Positions 16,501 to 25,820 of a stretch of DNA of 64,000 bases are shown here, piece after piece. Both the position numbers and the translations under genes were made by a program. Below the pieces are notes generated by a model that was given only the letters and a program-made list of their open reading frames with translations, had not been told where the DNA came from and did no database searches. How positions within the stretch are numbered: the first letter of the stretch is position 1; the number at the start of each line of letters is the position of its first letter. This DNA is from Litoreibacter halocynthiae (GTDB lineage Bacteria > Pseudomonadota > Alphaproteobacteria > Rhodobacterales > Rhodobacteraceae), in the NCBI RefSeq assembly GCF_004365635.1, contig NZ_SOBH01000001.1, forward strand, positions 1,302,001-1,366,000, given 5' to 3'.

Positions 16501-17736
16501 CTACTCGGTTTTTTTCATGGTGATCTGCGTCACATCGCAGTTTCCACTCCAAAACGTAGCGGCGCAAGAGGTCAGATAGAAATTCCACATGTTTCTAAAG
16601 CGTTGGTCAAACCCCAATTCTTCCACCTTGTCCCATCGGGCGTTGAACGTCTCATGCCACAGGCGCAGGGTTTTCGAGTAACTTTCCCCGAACTCGATGG
16701 AGCCCACGACCTCCAGCCCTGCCCGCTCCACCTGCGCGCGCAGCACGGACGGGCACGGCAACATGCCGCCCGGAAAGATGTATTTCTGGATGAAGTCCAC
16801 CTGACGGTTATAGACCTCCCAACGGCGGTCCTCGACGGTGATGATCTGCAAGGTCGCGCATTTGCCGGGCTTGAGGCGGTCGCGGATGGTGTCGAAATAG
16901 ACCGGCCAGTATTTCTCGCCTACCGCCTCAAACATCTCGATGCTGGCGATGCCGTCATACTGCCCGCGCTCGTCGCGGTAGTCCTGCATTTTGATCTCGA
17001 CCAGATCGCGCAGCCCCGCCTTAGCAACCCGTTCCACAGCATAGTCATGCTGTTCCTGACTGATCGTCAGCCCCGTGACCCTGATCCCCTCGCGCGCCGC
17101 GTGTTCCGCGAACCCGCCCCAGCCGCAGCCGATCTCCAGCACATGGTCGCCCGCCTTTGCGCCCATCTGGTCCAGCATGGAGGCGTATTTGGCCTGCTGC
17201 GCCTCCTCTAGGCTCTCGTCACCTTTGAACAGGGCCGAGCTGTAGGTCATCGACGGGTCCAGCCACAGCGCGTAGAACTCGTTGCCCAGATCGTAGTGGT
17301 AGCTGATATTCTTGCGTGCCTGCTCCTTGGAGTTCCGCTGCATCCAGAACCGCATCTTCTCATAGGCCCGCACCAGTCCGAGGCCGGGGAAGCCGTCATA
17401 GACCTCCTCGTTATCGGCATGCATCAAATCCATGAAAGCTTGCAGGTCGGGCGTGGTCCACCAGCCGTCCAGATAGGCGTCGCAAAAACCCAGATCGCCT
17501 TCACGGATCAAGCGGGCGAACAGGTCGTTGTTGTGAATGTCGATCTCGGCTGAAATGCCCGCCTCACGCCCTTCAGCGCGGAACACGCGGCCATCGGGCA
17601 GCTTCATATCCAATCGCCCCGCGCGCATCTTCTGAGCGGTGGCAAAAGCCTGTGGAAAATAGCGCGGAAGCGCGTGCTGTCCTTGCGTGCTCGTCAACAC
17701 ATCCTGTGTCAGCACATCGCCAGTGAGAACATTCAT
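16501..17736 (-). CDS. Cyclopropane-fatty-acyl-phospholipid synthase-like methyltransferase
   Basis: The 411-residue protein has an N-terminal region and a SAM-dependent methyltransferase domain. It shows the CFA signature NISYHYDLGNEFYALWLDPS, the SAM loop VLEIGCGWGGFAEHAA, GLTISQEQHDYA, SIEMFEAVGEKYWPVYF, and QKYIFPGGMLP near the C-terminal part. It probably modifies unsaturated fatty acyl chains of membrane lipids. In Rhodobacter a similar gene sits beside the photolyase gene and belongs to the singlet-oxygen response. The N-terminus has a short repeat (VLTGDVLTQDVLT) that looks non-conserved. GGGAGG precedes the ATG. Confidence 0.88.
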   Translation of the reverse strand: MNVLTGDVLTQDVLTSTQGQHALPRYFPQAFATAQKMRAGRLDMKLPDGRVFRAEGREAGISAEIDIHNNDLFARLIREGDLGFCDAYLDGWWTTPDLQAFMDLMHADNEEVYDGFPGLGLVRAYEKMRFWMQRNSKEQARKNISYHYDLGNEFYALWLDPSMTYSSALFKGDESLEEAQQAKYASMLDQMGAKAGDHVLEIGCGWGGFAEHAAREGIRVTGLTISQEQHDYAVERVAKAGLRDLVEIKMQDYRDERGQYDGIASIEMFEAVGEKYWPVYFDTIRDRLKPGKCATLQIITVEDRRWEVYNRQVDFIQKYIFPGGMLPCPSVLRAQVERAGLEVVGSIEFGESYSKTLRLWHETFNARWDKVEELGFDQRFRNMWNFYLTSCAATFWSGNCDVTQITMKKTE

Positions 17737-17840
17737 GCCCTGCCTCCCTAACTAAGCATATTCATGAATTTTGACAGATAGCGCGAAATTTCTCAAGTAA
17801 AGCAAAGCGGTCGTGTTTTTCCGTGAATGCCGTGCGCTGC

Positions 17841-19259
17841 TTATCCCTTGCGTTGCTGATAGGCGTCCAGCGCACGCTGCCGCCCCTCATCCAACGCAAC
17901 CACGGGCTTGGGATAGTCGTCAGTGATCGCCATATTCCACGACTTCGGAATGGCTTTGAAGTAATCCTCCGCCTCCTCACCGTGATCCTTGAACAACTCC
18001 CCCAGATAGCGCGCACGGTAGCTGCGGTCGTTGTCAAACTTCTCGGCCTGCGTCGCGGGATTGAACACGCGAAAATAGGGCGTCGCGTCCGGGCCGGAGC
18101 CCGCAGACCACTGCCATCCCATTGCATTTGAAGCCGGATCCCAATCGATCAGGCAATCGTCAAACCACGCCTGCCCGACCTTCCAATGGGTCATCAGGTG
18201 CTTGGTCAGATAAGAGGCCACGATCATCCGCCCGCGATTGTGCATGTAGCCGGTGACATACATCTCCCGCATCGCAGCATCGACCAACTGGATCCCCGTG
18301 CGGCCCTGTTTCCACGCTTTGATCTCGGCGGCGCGTTCATCGTCCTTCCACGGGAAAGCATCCCATTCCTCGCGCCAGTTTTTGTCCATTATGCGCGGAG
18401 TGTGATAGGCCAGATGGTAGGCAAATTCCCGCCAGACCAGCTCTTTCAGAAAGGTCTCTGCGCCCGACTTTCCCTCATGCACCGCCCGCCAACCAGCGTG
18501 CCAGCAGCGGCGGGGGGAAATCTCGCCATAGGTCAGGTTCTCCGACAGCATCGAGGTGCCGCGCACCGCCATCTGGTCGCGGGCGTCTTTGTATCCGTCA
18601 ATGCGATCGCGGATGAAGGTGGCCAGTCGGGTGGATGCGGCGTCTTCACCGACGACCACATGCTTGGCGACGATATCCGCGCCGCGCCACATCGCAGCCC
18701 CCATCTGCCAGTCGTCAATCTTTTCTGACGCGGGCCATGAATTTGGCGCGCATAGTTCGCTCACCGCCGAAATGTCCGCTGCAAGGCCCGTTCCGCGTAC
18801 CGATTTCCACATCGGGCTGAAGACCCGATAAAATCCACCGGTTTTGGTTTCCACCGTCCACGGCTCGAACAGGACATGGCCTTTGAAGCTTTGCGCGTCG
18901 ATGCCGTCGTCTTTCAACGCTTCCTTCACGCCTGTGTCTCGCGCGATGGCGTCAGGGTCATAGGCCCGCGACCACCATACGGCCCCTGCCCCCGTCTCCT
19001 TCACCAAGTCACGCAGCACGTCCAGCGCCTTGCCGCGTCGCAGGACCAGCTTGGAGCCGATGCCCTCCAGCGTCTTTGCAAAATGCTCCACCCCCAGCCC
19101 CAGCCGCCATTTGGGCGCGGCGCCGTGGGTCTCGACCACTTCGTCGTGGATGAACACAGGGATCACGGGGCGACCCGTGGCGGCGGCGGCACTCAGGCCT
19201 TCATGGTCGCCCAACCGCAGATCGCGGCGGAACCAGAACAGAATTGGTGTATCACTCAT
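17841..19259 (-). CDS. Deoxyribodipyrimidine photolyase/cryptochrome family protein
   Basis: The 472-residue flavoprotein begins MSDTPILFWFRRDLRLGDHE, the classic FRRDLR start of photolyases. It has the C-terminal FAD-binding core: KELVWREFAYHLAYH, GRTGIQLVDAAMREMYVTGY, MHNRGRMIVASYLTKHL, and DPASNAMGWQWSAGSGPDA. These fit a class I CPD photolyase that repairs UV dimers with blue light. Its start overlaps the stop of the aminotransferase gene by 4 bases. The neighbouring CFA-type gene and trgAB match a photo-oxidative-stress block described in Rhodobacter. Confidence 0.93.
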   Translation of the reverse strand: MSDTPILFWFRRDLRLGDHEGLSAAAATGRPVIPVFIHDEVVETHGAAPKWRLGLGVEHFAKTLEGIGSKLVLRRGKALDVLRDLVKETGAGAVWWSRAYDPDAIARDTGVKEALKDDGIDAQSFKGHVLFEPWTVETKTGGFYRVFSPMWKSVRGTGLAADISAVSELCAPNSWPASEKIDDWQMGAAMWRGADIVAKHVVVGEDAASTRLATFIRDRIDGYKDARDQMAVRGTSMLSENLTYGEISPRRCWHAGWRAVHEGKSGAETFLKELVWREFAYHLAYHTPRIMDKNWREEWDAFPWKDDERAAEIKAWKQGRTGIQLVDAAMREMYVTGYMHNRGRMIVASYLTKHLMTHWKVGQAWFDDCLIDWDPASNAMGWQWSAGSGPDATPYFRVFNPATQAEKFDNDRSYRARYLGELFKDHGEEAEDYFKAIPKSWNMAITDDYPKPVVALDEGRQRALDAYQQRKG

Positions 19260-20479
19260 AAAACCTGATCTAGTGCGTCTATCAGCCGGTCAACCTCTGG
19301 CTTCGAGGTATAGTGCACAAAAGACAACCGCAGCACGCCGCGGTCCATGTCGACGCCCATCGCCTCCAACGCGCGGCCCGCGTAGAAATCGCCACCACCC
19401 GCCATGATACCGTGCGGTGCCAGTTGCGCCGCTGCTTCCTCTGCGTTCGCTTGCAAGGCCAGTGCAACGGTCGGTGCGCGTGAGGCCGCCTTGTCCGGCC
19501 CGATCAACCGCACGGAGTTCTTGGCCGACGCGTAGTCCAGCAGCGGCTGCAACATCTCATGCTCATGCGCCTGCATCAGGTCATGCACGGCAGCGCCTTT
19601 GGCCGCAGGGGCAGCATCACCGCCGATATGGTGGTCATACAAAGCGTCGATATAGTCCGCCATGCCCGCGCTGGCCGCAACTTGCGCGTGGTCCGGACCC
19701 GCTGGGGTGAACCGCTTATACAGGCTGGCTTCGTTGAAATGGTGGCCCTGGTTCGGCAGTTTCATCCCCAGATCGCGGCGGATCACCATGATACCCTGAT
19801 GAGGCCCGTAGGTTTTGTAGGCCGAGAACAGGTAGATATCCGCCCCCAGTTTACCCACATCCGGCAACCCGTGCGGCGCGTAGGAGACGCCGTCGACGCA
19901 GGCCACCGCCCCCGCCTGATGCACTTGGGCGCAGATGGCGGCGACGTCGTTGATCTCTCCCACCACGTTGGAGCAATGCGAGAACGCCACCAACCGCACC
20001 TTGTTGTCCAAGAGGTTTGCCAGATCAGCAGGGTCCAGATGGCCAGTGTCAGGGTTGATCCTCCACTCGCGCACCTCGAACCCGCGCTCGGCCAAACGCC
20101 GCCACGGGCCGGAATTGGCCTCATGGTCTTGATTGGTCACGATGATCGCGTCGCCCGGTTTCATCCACTGGGCAAAGGCCTGCGCCAGAACGTAAGTGTT
20201 CTGCGTGGTCGACGGCCCGAAGGACAGCTCGTCCGTGTCGACGCCCAGAATAGCTGATAGCCGCGTCCGCGCCTCGTCCATCTCCGCGCCGCCAAGGGTC
20301 GACGCCTCGTAAGGCGCATAGGGTTGAACCTTGCGCTCTGTGTAGAAGCGGTAGAGCCGGTCGATCACTGGGCGACAGGTATAGGACCCGCCGGCATTTT
20401 CAAAGAAGGCCTGCCCCTTCAAAGGGGCCGCGTCGAAAGCCGGGAATTGCGCCCGCACGAATTCAATATCAAGTTTCAT
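19256..20479 (-). CDS. Class V PLP-dependent aminotransferase (cysteine desulfurase-like)
   Basis: The 407-residue protein has the class V fold. FFENAGGSYTCRPV is at the N-terminus, TTQNTYVLAQAFAQ is the PLP-phosphate region, and QDHEANSGPW carries the ring-stacking His. CVDGVSYAPHG has the PLP-pyridine Asp, and K222 in LFSAYKTYGPHQG is the Schiff-base lysine. It belongs to the CsdA/kynureninase-like branch; no obvious catalytic Cys loop of IscS type is seen, so the reaction is open. The gene heads the minus-strand train and overlaps the photolyase gene. Confidence 0.85.
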   Translation of the reverse strand: MKLDIEFVRAQFPAFDAAPLKGQAFFENAGGSYTCRPVIDRLYRFYTERKVQPYAPYEASTLGGAEMDEARTRLSAILGVDTDELSFGPSTTQNTYVLAQAFAQWMKPGDAIIVTNQDHEANSGPWRRLAERGFEVREWRINPDTGHLDPADLANLLDNKVRLVAFSHCSNVVGEINDVAAICAQVHQAGAVACVDGVSYAPHGLPDVGKLGADIYLFSAYKTYGPHQGIMVIRRDLGMKLPNQGHHFNEASLYKRFTPAGPDHAQVAASAGMADYIDALYDHHIGGDAAPAAKGAAVHDLMQAHEHEMLQPLLDYASAKNSVRLIGPDKAASRAPTVALALQANAEEAAAQLAPHGIMAGGGDFYAGRALEAMGVDMDRGVLRLSFVHYTSKPEVDRLIDALDQVL

Positions 20480-20598
20480 TGGGCGATCTTGGCCCGTCGG
20501 TTAACCCCACGCAAGCACCCAATCTGTCGCCAACAGACAGAATCGCATCGCTTTCAGACGTTGCGGCATTCTGTCACCTGCTTAGGCTTCGCCCATGA

Positions 20599-20664
20599 CC
20601 CGTCCGAGAAGGACGGGAAGACGGGGCATACAGACTTTCGAAATATAACGAACAGCATGCCCCG
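20599..20664 (+). promoter_or_regulatory. Structured 5' leader upstream of the first BCCT gene
   Basis: Two perfect hairpins lie in tandem: CCCGTCC/GGACGGG with a GAGAA loop (20599-20617), and CGGGGCAT (20622-20629) pairing with ATGCCCCG (20657-20664) across 27 bases. The second ends 20 bases before the ATG of the transporter and could sequester or expose the ribosome site. It could also be a regulatory palindrome. No known riboswitch consensus was recognised. Confidence 0.45.
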
Positions 20665-20684
20665 CCCAACAAGGACAGGGAAAT

Positions 20685-22508
20685 ATGAGTATCAAACCAC
20701 CCTTCACCGACCTCGACATCTCAACGGCAGATGGCGGGTTTTACCACGGGAACAGCGTTCCAATCGCCTTGATTTCCAAGGGGATCATGGTCGCGCTGGT
20801 GCTTTGGGCATTGGTCTTTCCGGGCTACGCCAACAGCACGCTGAGCAGCTGGAACAGCGCGATCCTCGCCAGCTTCAACTCCTTCTATGTCGTCATCACG
20901 GGGCTGTTCTTCTTCTTCCTCGCGATCATCGCAATCATTCCATCCACTGGTCGGCGCATCATGGGCGCACCGGGCGAGAAGCCGGAGTTCTCGAATTTCT
21001 CATGGTTTTCCATGATGTTCGGGGCCGGTCTGGGCGTGGGCCTGATGGTCTTCGCAACCGCAGAGCCGCTGGGCCTTTGGGGGTCTAACCCTGTTGTTCT
21101 GGCCGGTGACGTGCCCGCCAATTCGGAAGAAGCGTTGCAATCGGCGTATCGCTACACCTTCCTGCATTACGGCTTCCACGCTTGGGCGATCTATGTCGTG
21201 ACCGGCCTCAGCTTGGCCTACTACGCCTACACGCGCGACATGCCACTGACCATCCGCGCGGCGCTGACGCCTTTGTTCGGCAGCGCGATGAATGGCTTCT
21301 TGGGCCATGTCGTCGACGTGCTGGGTGTTGTTGCCACCATCTTGGGTGTGTCCGTGACCATCGGGTTCGGTGTCAGCCAGTTCATTGACGGGGTCTACGC
21401 GATCACCGGCATGGAGTGGATGATGAACATGGAAGGCGACGCCCCTGCACCGGGCAAAGTTGGCCTTGTGGCTGGTCTTGTGGTGATCATGGCAATGTCG
21501 ATCCTGTCGGCTGTGTCAGGCGTTGGCCGCGGGGTTAAGTACCTCTCGAACCTCAATCTGGTTCTGTCATTGGTCCTGTTGCTGGTCTTCATCATCTTCG
21601 GGTCGTTTACCTTCGCCCTGTCGACCTATGGCTCGGCGTTCATCGACTACATCCTGAACTTCGTGCAGCTGTCCTTCGGGGCATATGGTCCGCAATCCGC
21701 AGACGCCTTTGCAGCCGCATTGCCGGAAGCCGCCAAACCGCTGGCGGGTGATCTGATGGCAGGTGCGACTAATGCCTGGGGTTCCTTCGACGGCTTCAAA
21801 TCCGGTCTTGAAGGCGCCGCAGCAGAGCTTCCGGACGACGTGCTGGCCGCAGCATACGAGGCAGGCAACCAAGGCCGTCAGTTCGGTTGGCAGTCCGGTT
21901 GGTCCACCTTCTATTGGGCATGGTGGATCGCGTTCTCGCCGTTCGTGGGTCTGTTCCTTGCACGTATCTCCAAGGGCCGTTCTGTGCGCGAATTCATCAT
22001 CGGTTGCGTAATCGCGCCGTCGCTGGTGTGCTTTGCATGGATGACCATCCTTGGCGGCACTGCAATTGATCTGGAACTGACCGGCGGTGCAGAGGGCACC
22101 ATCATCGGCGCGTCCAACACCGCCAAGCTGTTCGTGACACTGGGCGAGATGATCTCCGGCGGGTTCCTGTCGGCCATCACCATCATGTGTGTGGTACTGA
22201 TCATGACCTTCCTCGTGACCTCCGCAGACTCCGGCATTCTGGTGATGAACACCATCATGTCCGGCGGAGAGCAGGAAACCGGCGTCAAGCACCGCATCGT
22301 TTGGGGCGTTATCCTGACCTTGGTGATCGGCACGTTGCTGCTTGCCGCAGGGGACAACAACCCGATGGATGCACTGCGCAACGCGATGATCATCGGGGCG
22401 CTTCCGTTCACGATGGTTATGGGGCTGATGATGGTCTCGCTGACCAAGGCGCTATATCGCGACGGCAAACGCGACAAGTTCGCAGCGGAGGCGCAGGCTG
22501 CCGAATAG
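20685..22508 (+). CDS. BCCT-family betaine/choline/carnitine-type transporter
   Basis: The 607-residue carrier has about twelve membrane helices and BCCT hallmarks: the glycine-rich substrate helix SMMFGAGLGVGLMVFATAEP, and the tryptophan-rich WSTFYWAWWIAFSPFVGLFL followed by ARISKGRSVREFI. Members take up trimethylammonium or dimethylsulfonium compounds (glycine betaine, choline, carnitine, DMSP) by Na+ or H+ symport. The loop between about 330 and 400 is longer than usual. Because dmdA lies 3.3 kb away, DMSP is a plausible substrate, but this is inferred from context only. The gene shares one terminator with the convergent second BCCT gene. Confidence 0.92.
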   Translation: MSIKPPFTDLDISTADGGFYHGNSVPIALISKGIMVALVLWALVFPGYANSTLSSWNSAILASFNSFYVVITGLFFFFLAIIAIIPSTGRRIMGAPGEKPEFSNFSWFSMMFGAGLGVGLMVFATAEPLGLWGSNPVVLAGDVPANSEEALQSAYRYTFLHYGFHAWAIYVVTGLSLAYYAYTRDMPLTIRAALTPLFGSAMNGFLGHVVDVLGVVATILGVSVTIGFGVSQFIDGVYAITGMEWMMNMEGDAPAPGKVGLVAGLVVIMAMSILSAVSGVGRGVKYLSNLNLVLSLVLLLVFIIFGSFTFALSTYGSAFIDYILNFVQLSFGAYGPQSADAFAAALPEAAKPLAGDLMAGATNAWGSFDGFKSGLEGAAAELPDDVLAAAYEAGNQGRQFGWQSGWSTFYWAWWIAFSPFVGLFLARISKGRSVREFIIGCVIAPSLVCFAWMTILGGTAIDLELTGGAEGTIIGASNTAKLFVTLGEMISGGFLSAITIMCVVLIMTFLVTSADSGILVMNTIMSGGEQETGVKHRIVWGVILTLVIGTLLLAAGDNNPMDALRNAMIIGALPFTMVMGLMMVSLTKALYRDGKRDKFAAEAQAAE

Positions 22509-22533
22509 GCGACCTTCCCTCCAACAAAAAAGA

Positions 22534-22562
22534 AACGGCGCTCCGATTGGGGCGCCGTTTTT
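22534..22562. terminator. Bidirectional intrinsic terminator between two convergent BCCT genes
   Basis: AACGGCGC (22534-22541) and GCGCCGTT (22552-22559) form a perfect stem, with an A-rich run upstream and T5 downstream. It can therefore terminate transcription in both directions. It lies 25 bases after one BCCT stop and 21 bases beyond the other. Confidence 0.9.
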
Positions 22563-22582
22563 CGTTTGTGTCTTGGCGTAGT

Positions 22583-24220
22583 TTAGCGTTCTTCGGTTTG
22601 AAGCCCTTTGAAGATCGCCCAGCACATCATCAGCAAGACCACCGTGAACGGCAGTCCCGTCGAGATCACCATGGATTGCAGCGACTGCAACCCGCCGACC
22701 GACAACAGCAGCACAATCGCCACCGCCCCTTCGAAGATGCACCAGAACACGCGCTGCGGCACCGGAGCGTCGATCTTGCCGCCCGCCGTGATCGTGTCGA
22801 TCACGAGGCTGCCGGAATCCGACGAGGTGACGAAGAACACGATCACCAGAATGATCCCGATCAGCGAGGTGATCTGCGTCAGCGGCAACTCGTCCAGCAT
22901 CTTGAACAGCTTCAGCTCAAGCGGTGCATCCTGCGCAGCGGTGTAGCCGTCGACTACGACCTGCTGGATGGCAGTGCCGCCGAAGACGCTCATCCAAAGC
23001 ACGCAGACGAGGCTCGGGATCAGCAAGACGCAGATCACAAACTCGCGCACGGTGCGGCCACGGCTGACGCGGGCGATGAACATGCCGACGAAAGGTGACC
23101 AGCTGATCCACCACGCCCAGTAGAACGAGGTCCAGCCCTGAACGAAGTTGGTGTCCTCACGGCCGATGGGATTGGCCAAACCGGGCAGATACTGGACATA
23201 GGCCAGAAGGCTGTCGGCAAAGCCTGTCAGGATGGCGACAGTCGGCCCGACGATCAAAACGAACAGGAGCAGCAGGAAGGCCAGCCCCATGTTGATCTCC
23301 GACAGGATCTTCACCCCGCCGTCCAGACCGCGCACAACCGAGATCAGCGCGATTGCGGTAATCACGGAGATCAGGATCACCTGCGTGGTGCCACCGATCG
23401 GCACGCCGAACAGCTCGTTCAGGCCCGCGTTGGCCTGCGTCGCGCCGAAGCCCAGCGAGGTCGCCAGACCGAACAGCGTGGCAAACACCGCCAGCGTGTC
23501 GATGATGTGGCCGGTCCAGCCCCAGACGCGATCCCCGAAGATCGGGTAGAACGCCGAGCGGATCGTCAAAGGCAGGCCCTTGTTATAGGTGAACAACGCA
23601 AGGCTCAGCGCCACGACCGCGTAGATCGCCCATGGGTGCAGGCCCCAGTGGAAAATCGTCGCCGCCATGCCAAGGCGGATGGCCTCGTCCTGATCGCCGC
23701 CAGCGCCGCCAAGCGGAGCCCAGTCGGTACGCGCGCCGCCCTCGGAGACCACGCCGCCAAACGAGCTGGAGAAGTGGCTCATCGGCTCCGACACGCCGTA
23801 GAACATCAGCCCGATGCCCATACCGGCCGCAAACAGCATCGCGAACCAGCCGACATAGCTGTAGTCCGGCACCGCGTCTTTGCCACCCAAGCGCACTTTG
23901 CCCATAGGCAACACGATCAGCATGAAACAGAACAATACGAAGATGTTGGCGGCGCTGATGAAGAACCAGTCAAAGCCCTTCGTTACTGCCCCGAAGAGCC
24001 ATGAGAACAAGGCCCCCGACTGCTCTGGCAAGGCCAGCGTGTAGAACACGAACGCCACAATGGCGACGCCGGAAATGCCGAATACCGGGTTGTGGATGTC
24101 GAACCCGAACGGGCCGACATTGCCTTCCACATTGTCCTGGCCAATCTCGTAATCTGTGTCGATCAGGTCCGATTCACCATCTGGCGGGCGGATTCCTTCA
24201 CTTTCATTTTCATCGACCAT
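22583..24220 (-). CDS. BCCT-family transporter (second copy)
   Basis: The 545-residue carrier has about twelve membrane helices with the BCCT motifs MLFAAGMGIGLMFYGVSEPM and WTSFYWAWWISWSPFVGMFI followed by ARVSRGRTVREF. It carries the G-M-G-I-G-L form, unlike the G-A-G-L-G-V-G-L form of the convergent paralogue, so the two probably differ in substrate or ion coupling. The N-terminal 35 residues are acidic and cytosolic, and there is no long C-terminal osmosensor. AGGAGAG precedes the ATG. It lies 31 bases behind the usp gene and likely ends the dmdA-acuI-usp train. Confidence 0.92.
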   Translation of the reverse strand: MVDENESEGIRPPDGESDLIDTDYEIGQDNVEGNVGPFGFDIHNPVFGISGVAIVAFVFYTLALPEQSGALFSWLFGAVTKGFDWFFISAANIFVLFCFMLIVLPMGKVRLGGKDAVPDYSYVGWFAMLFAAGMGIGLMFYGVSEPMSHFSSSFGGVVSEGGARTDWAPLGGAGGDQDEAIRLGMAATIFHWGLHPWAIYAVVALSLALFTYNKGLPLTIRSAFYPIFGDRVWGWTGHIIDTLAVFATLFGLATSLGFGATQANAGLNELFGVPIGGTTQVILISVITAIALISVVRGLDGGVKILSEINMGLAFLLLLFVLIVGPTVAILTGFADSLLAYVQYLPGLANPIGREDTNFVQGWTSFYWAWWISWSPFVGMFIARVSRGRTVREFVICVLLIPSLVCVLWMSVFGGTAIQQVVVDGYTAAQDAPLELKLFKMLDELPLTQITSLIGIILVIVFFVTSSDSGSLVIDTITAGGKIDAPVPQRVFWCIFEGAVAIVLLLSVGGLQSLQSMVISTGLPFTVVLLMMCWAIFKGLQTEER

Positions 24221-24251
24221 TGTCTGATCTCTCCTGAATTATTTTTTATTA

Positions 24252-24665
24252 TCAACGTACCAAGAAAACGGACGCTTTCGCGTGTTGGGCCAGATGCCCC
24301 CCATGCGATGCCCAAATATGCTCGCTAAACCCCGGCGTGTGCGTGGCCATCACGATCAGATCACAGCCCGTTTCATCCACTGCGGTCAGCAGCGTCTTGT
24401 CCAGATCAACCGCCGGATCGTGGCTGGTCATCGCATGCGACGACGCTGTGACCCCATGCGATTTACCCTGCTCTTGCGCGAAGGTTTCAAGCTTCTGCGC
24501 GTATTCCTTGGGATTGTGCGCCACCTTGCCCGGTGCGCTGGACGTTACGCCTACGAAGCAAAGCTCTGCCTTGTGGGTCTTGGCAAGTTCCGCTGCACAT
24601 AGCAGGGATTTGCCCATCTTACCGCTATGGGCCAAATCGATCGGTACCATAATTTTGTGAAACAT
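24252..24665 (-). CDS. Single-domain universal stress protein (UspA family)
   Basis: The 137-residue protein begins MFHKIMVPIDLAHSGKMGKS and contains GCDLIVMATHTPGFSEHIWA, then SHGGHLAQHAKASVFLVR. These are the first strand and the ATP-loop region of the Usp fold, but the canonical G-2x-G-9x-G-(S/T) is altered. It is cytosolic. A BCCT carrier gene follows 31 bases later; Usp genes often accompany transporters and may tune them. acuI lies 159 bases upstream on the same strand. Confidence 0.85.
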   Translation of the reverse strand: MFHKIMVPIDLAHSGKMGKSLLCAAELAKTHKAELCFVGVTSSAPGKVAHNPKEYAQKLETFAQEQGKSHGVTASSHAMTSHDPAVDLDKTLLTAVDETGCDLIVMATHTPGFSEHIWASHGGHLAQHAKASVFLVR

Positions 24666-24824
24666 CGGTCCCTCCAGTTTTGGAAACTGCCAGCAGAGCT
24701 ACGCTCAAGCCTTTGAATTTCCATACGCTTTGCAAGACGGAAGGCCGATTGCCCGACCGCCTCATCGCAAAACCGTAACAGGAGGGCGGGCCGCTACGCA
24801 ACCAGTTCGCCCGACAGGATTTTA

Positions 24825-25808
24825 TCAGGCGTTCACATCGACGACGACGCGGCCCTTGACCTGCCCCTTGAGGATTTCCTTGCCGAGCTTGGGCAAATCC
24901 GCCAGCGTCGCGGGCTGCACCATGGCGTCGAGCTTGTCCATCGGCAGGTCTTTCGCGATCCGCTCCCAAGCCCGCAGGCGGTTGCCATAGGGCTGCATCA
25001 CGCTGTCGATGCCCAGCAGGTTCACGCCGCGCAACAGGAACGGGATCACGGTGGCGGGCAAGGCCGCACCACCGGCCAGACCCACGGCGGAGACCGACGC
25101 GCCGTATTTCATCTGCCCCAGCAGCCGCGCCAGCATCTCGCCGCCCACTGCGTCGACACACCCACCCCACATTTCCGCCTCCAAGGGGCGTTTGGTTGTC
25201 TCGTTGAGGTCCTCGCGGGGTACGATCTGGGTCGCGCCGAGGCTTTTCAGGTAATCTGCTGTCTCGGGCCGCCCCGTGACCGCCGCGACCTCGTGGCCCA
25301 GATTGGCGAGGATCGCCGTCGCTACCGAGCCCACGCCGCCAGCGGCCCCAGTGACCAGCACGGGGCCGTCCTTGATGCCGTGATCCTCAAGCGCCATCAC
25401 CGCCAGCATCGCGGTAAAGCCTGCGGTGCCCACAGCCATAGCCTGCCGTGTGTCCAAGCCATCAGGCAGAGGCACCAGCCAATCCGCCTTGACGCGGGCC
25501 TTTTGCGAATAGCCGCCCCAATGCGCTTCGCCCACGCGCCAGCCAGTCAGAACCACCTTGTCGCCCGGCTTGTAGCGGTCGTCGTCGGACGCCTCCACGG
25601 TGCCCGCGAAGTCGATGCCCGGAATATGTGGATAGTTTCGCACCAACCCGCCACCCGGCCCTATGCACAGCCCGTCCTTGTAGTTCACGGTGGAGTATTC
25701 CACCGCGACCGTGACCTCGCCCTCCGGCAGGCTATCCAAGGAAATGTTTTGTACAGAGGCACTTGTCTTGCCCTCTTCATCCTTTTCGACGATCAGTGCG
25801 TTAAACAT
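24825..25808 (-). CDS. acuI: Acryloyl-CoA reductase (NADPH), MDR family
   Basis: The 327-residue zinc-independent medium-chain reductase starts MFNALIVEKDEEGKTSASVQ. It has EYSTVNYKDGLCI and the HIPGIDFAGTVEASDD signature, the nucleotide loop TGAAGGVGSVATAILANLG and a VTGRPETADYLKSLGA NADP site. This fits AcuI/YhdH, which reduces toxic acryloyl-CoA to propionyl-CoA during DMSP catabolism. It sits 12 bases downstream of dmdA, as in other roseobacters where dmdA and acuI are co-transcribed. That context makes the assignment stronger than sequence alone. Confidence 0.93.
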   Translation of the reverse strand: MFNALIVEKDEEGKTSASVQNISLDSLPEGEVTVAVEYSTVNYKDGLCIGPGGGLVRNYPHIPGIDFAGTVEASDDDRYKPGDKVVLTGWRVGEAHWGGYSQKARVKADWLVPLPDGLDTRQAMAVGTAGFTAMLAVMALEDHGIKDGPVLVTGAAGGVGSVATAILANLGHEVAAVTGRPETADYLKSLGATQIVPREDLNETTKRPLEAEMWGGCVDAVGGEMLARLLGQMKYGASVSAVGLAGGAALPATVIPFLLRGVNLLGIDSVMQPYGNRLRAWERIAKDLPMDKLDAMVQPATLADLPKLGKEILKGQVKGRVVVDVNA

Positions 25809-25820
25809 AGGCTCTCTCCT

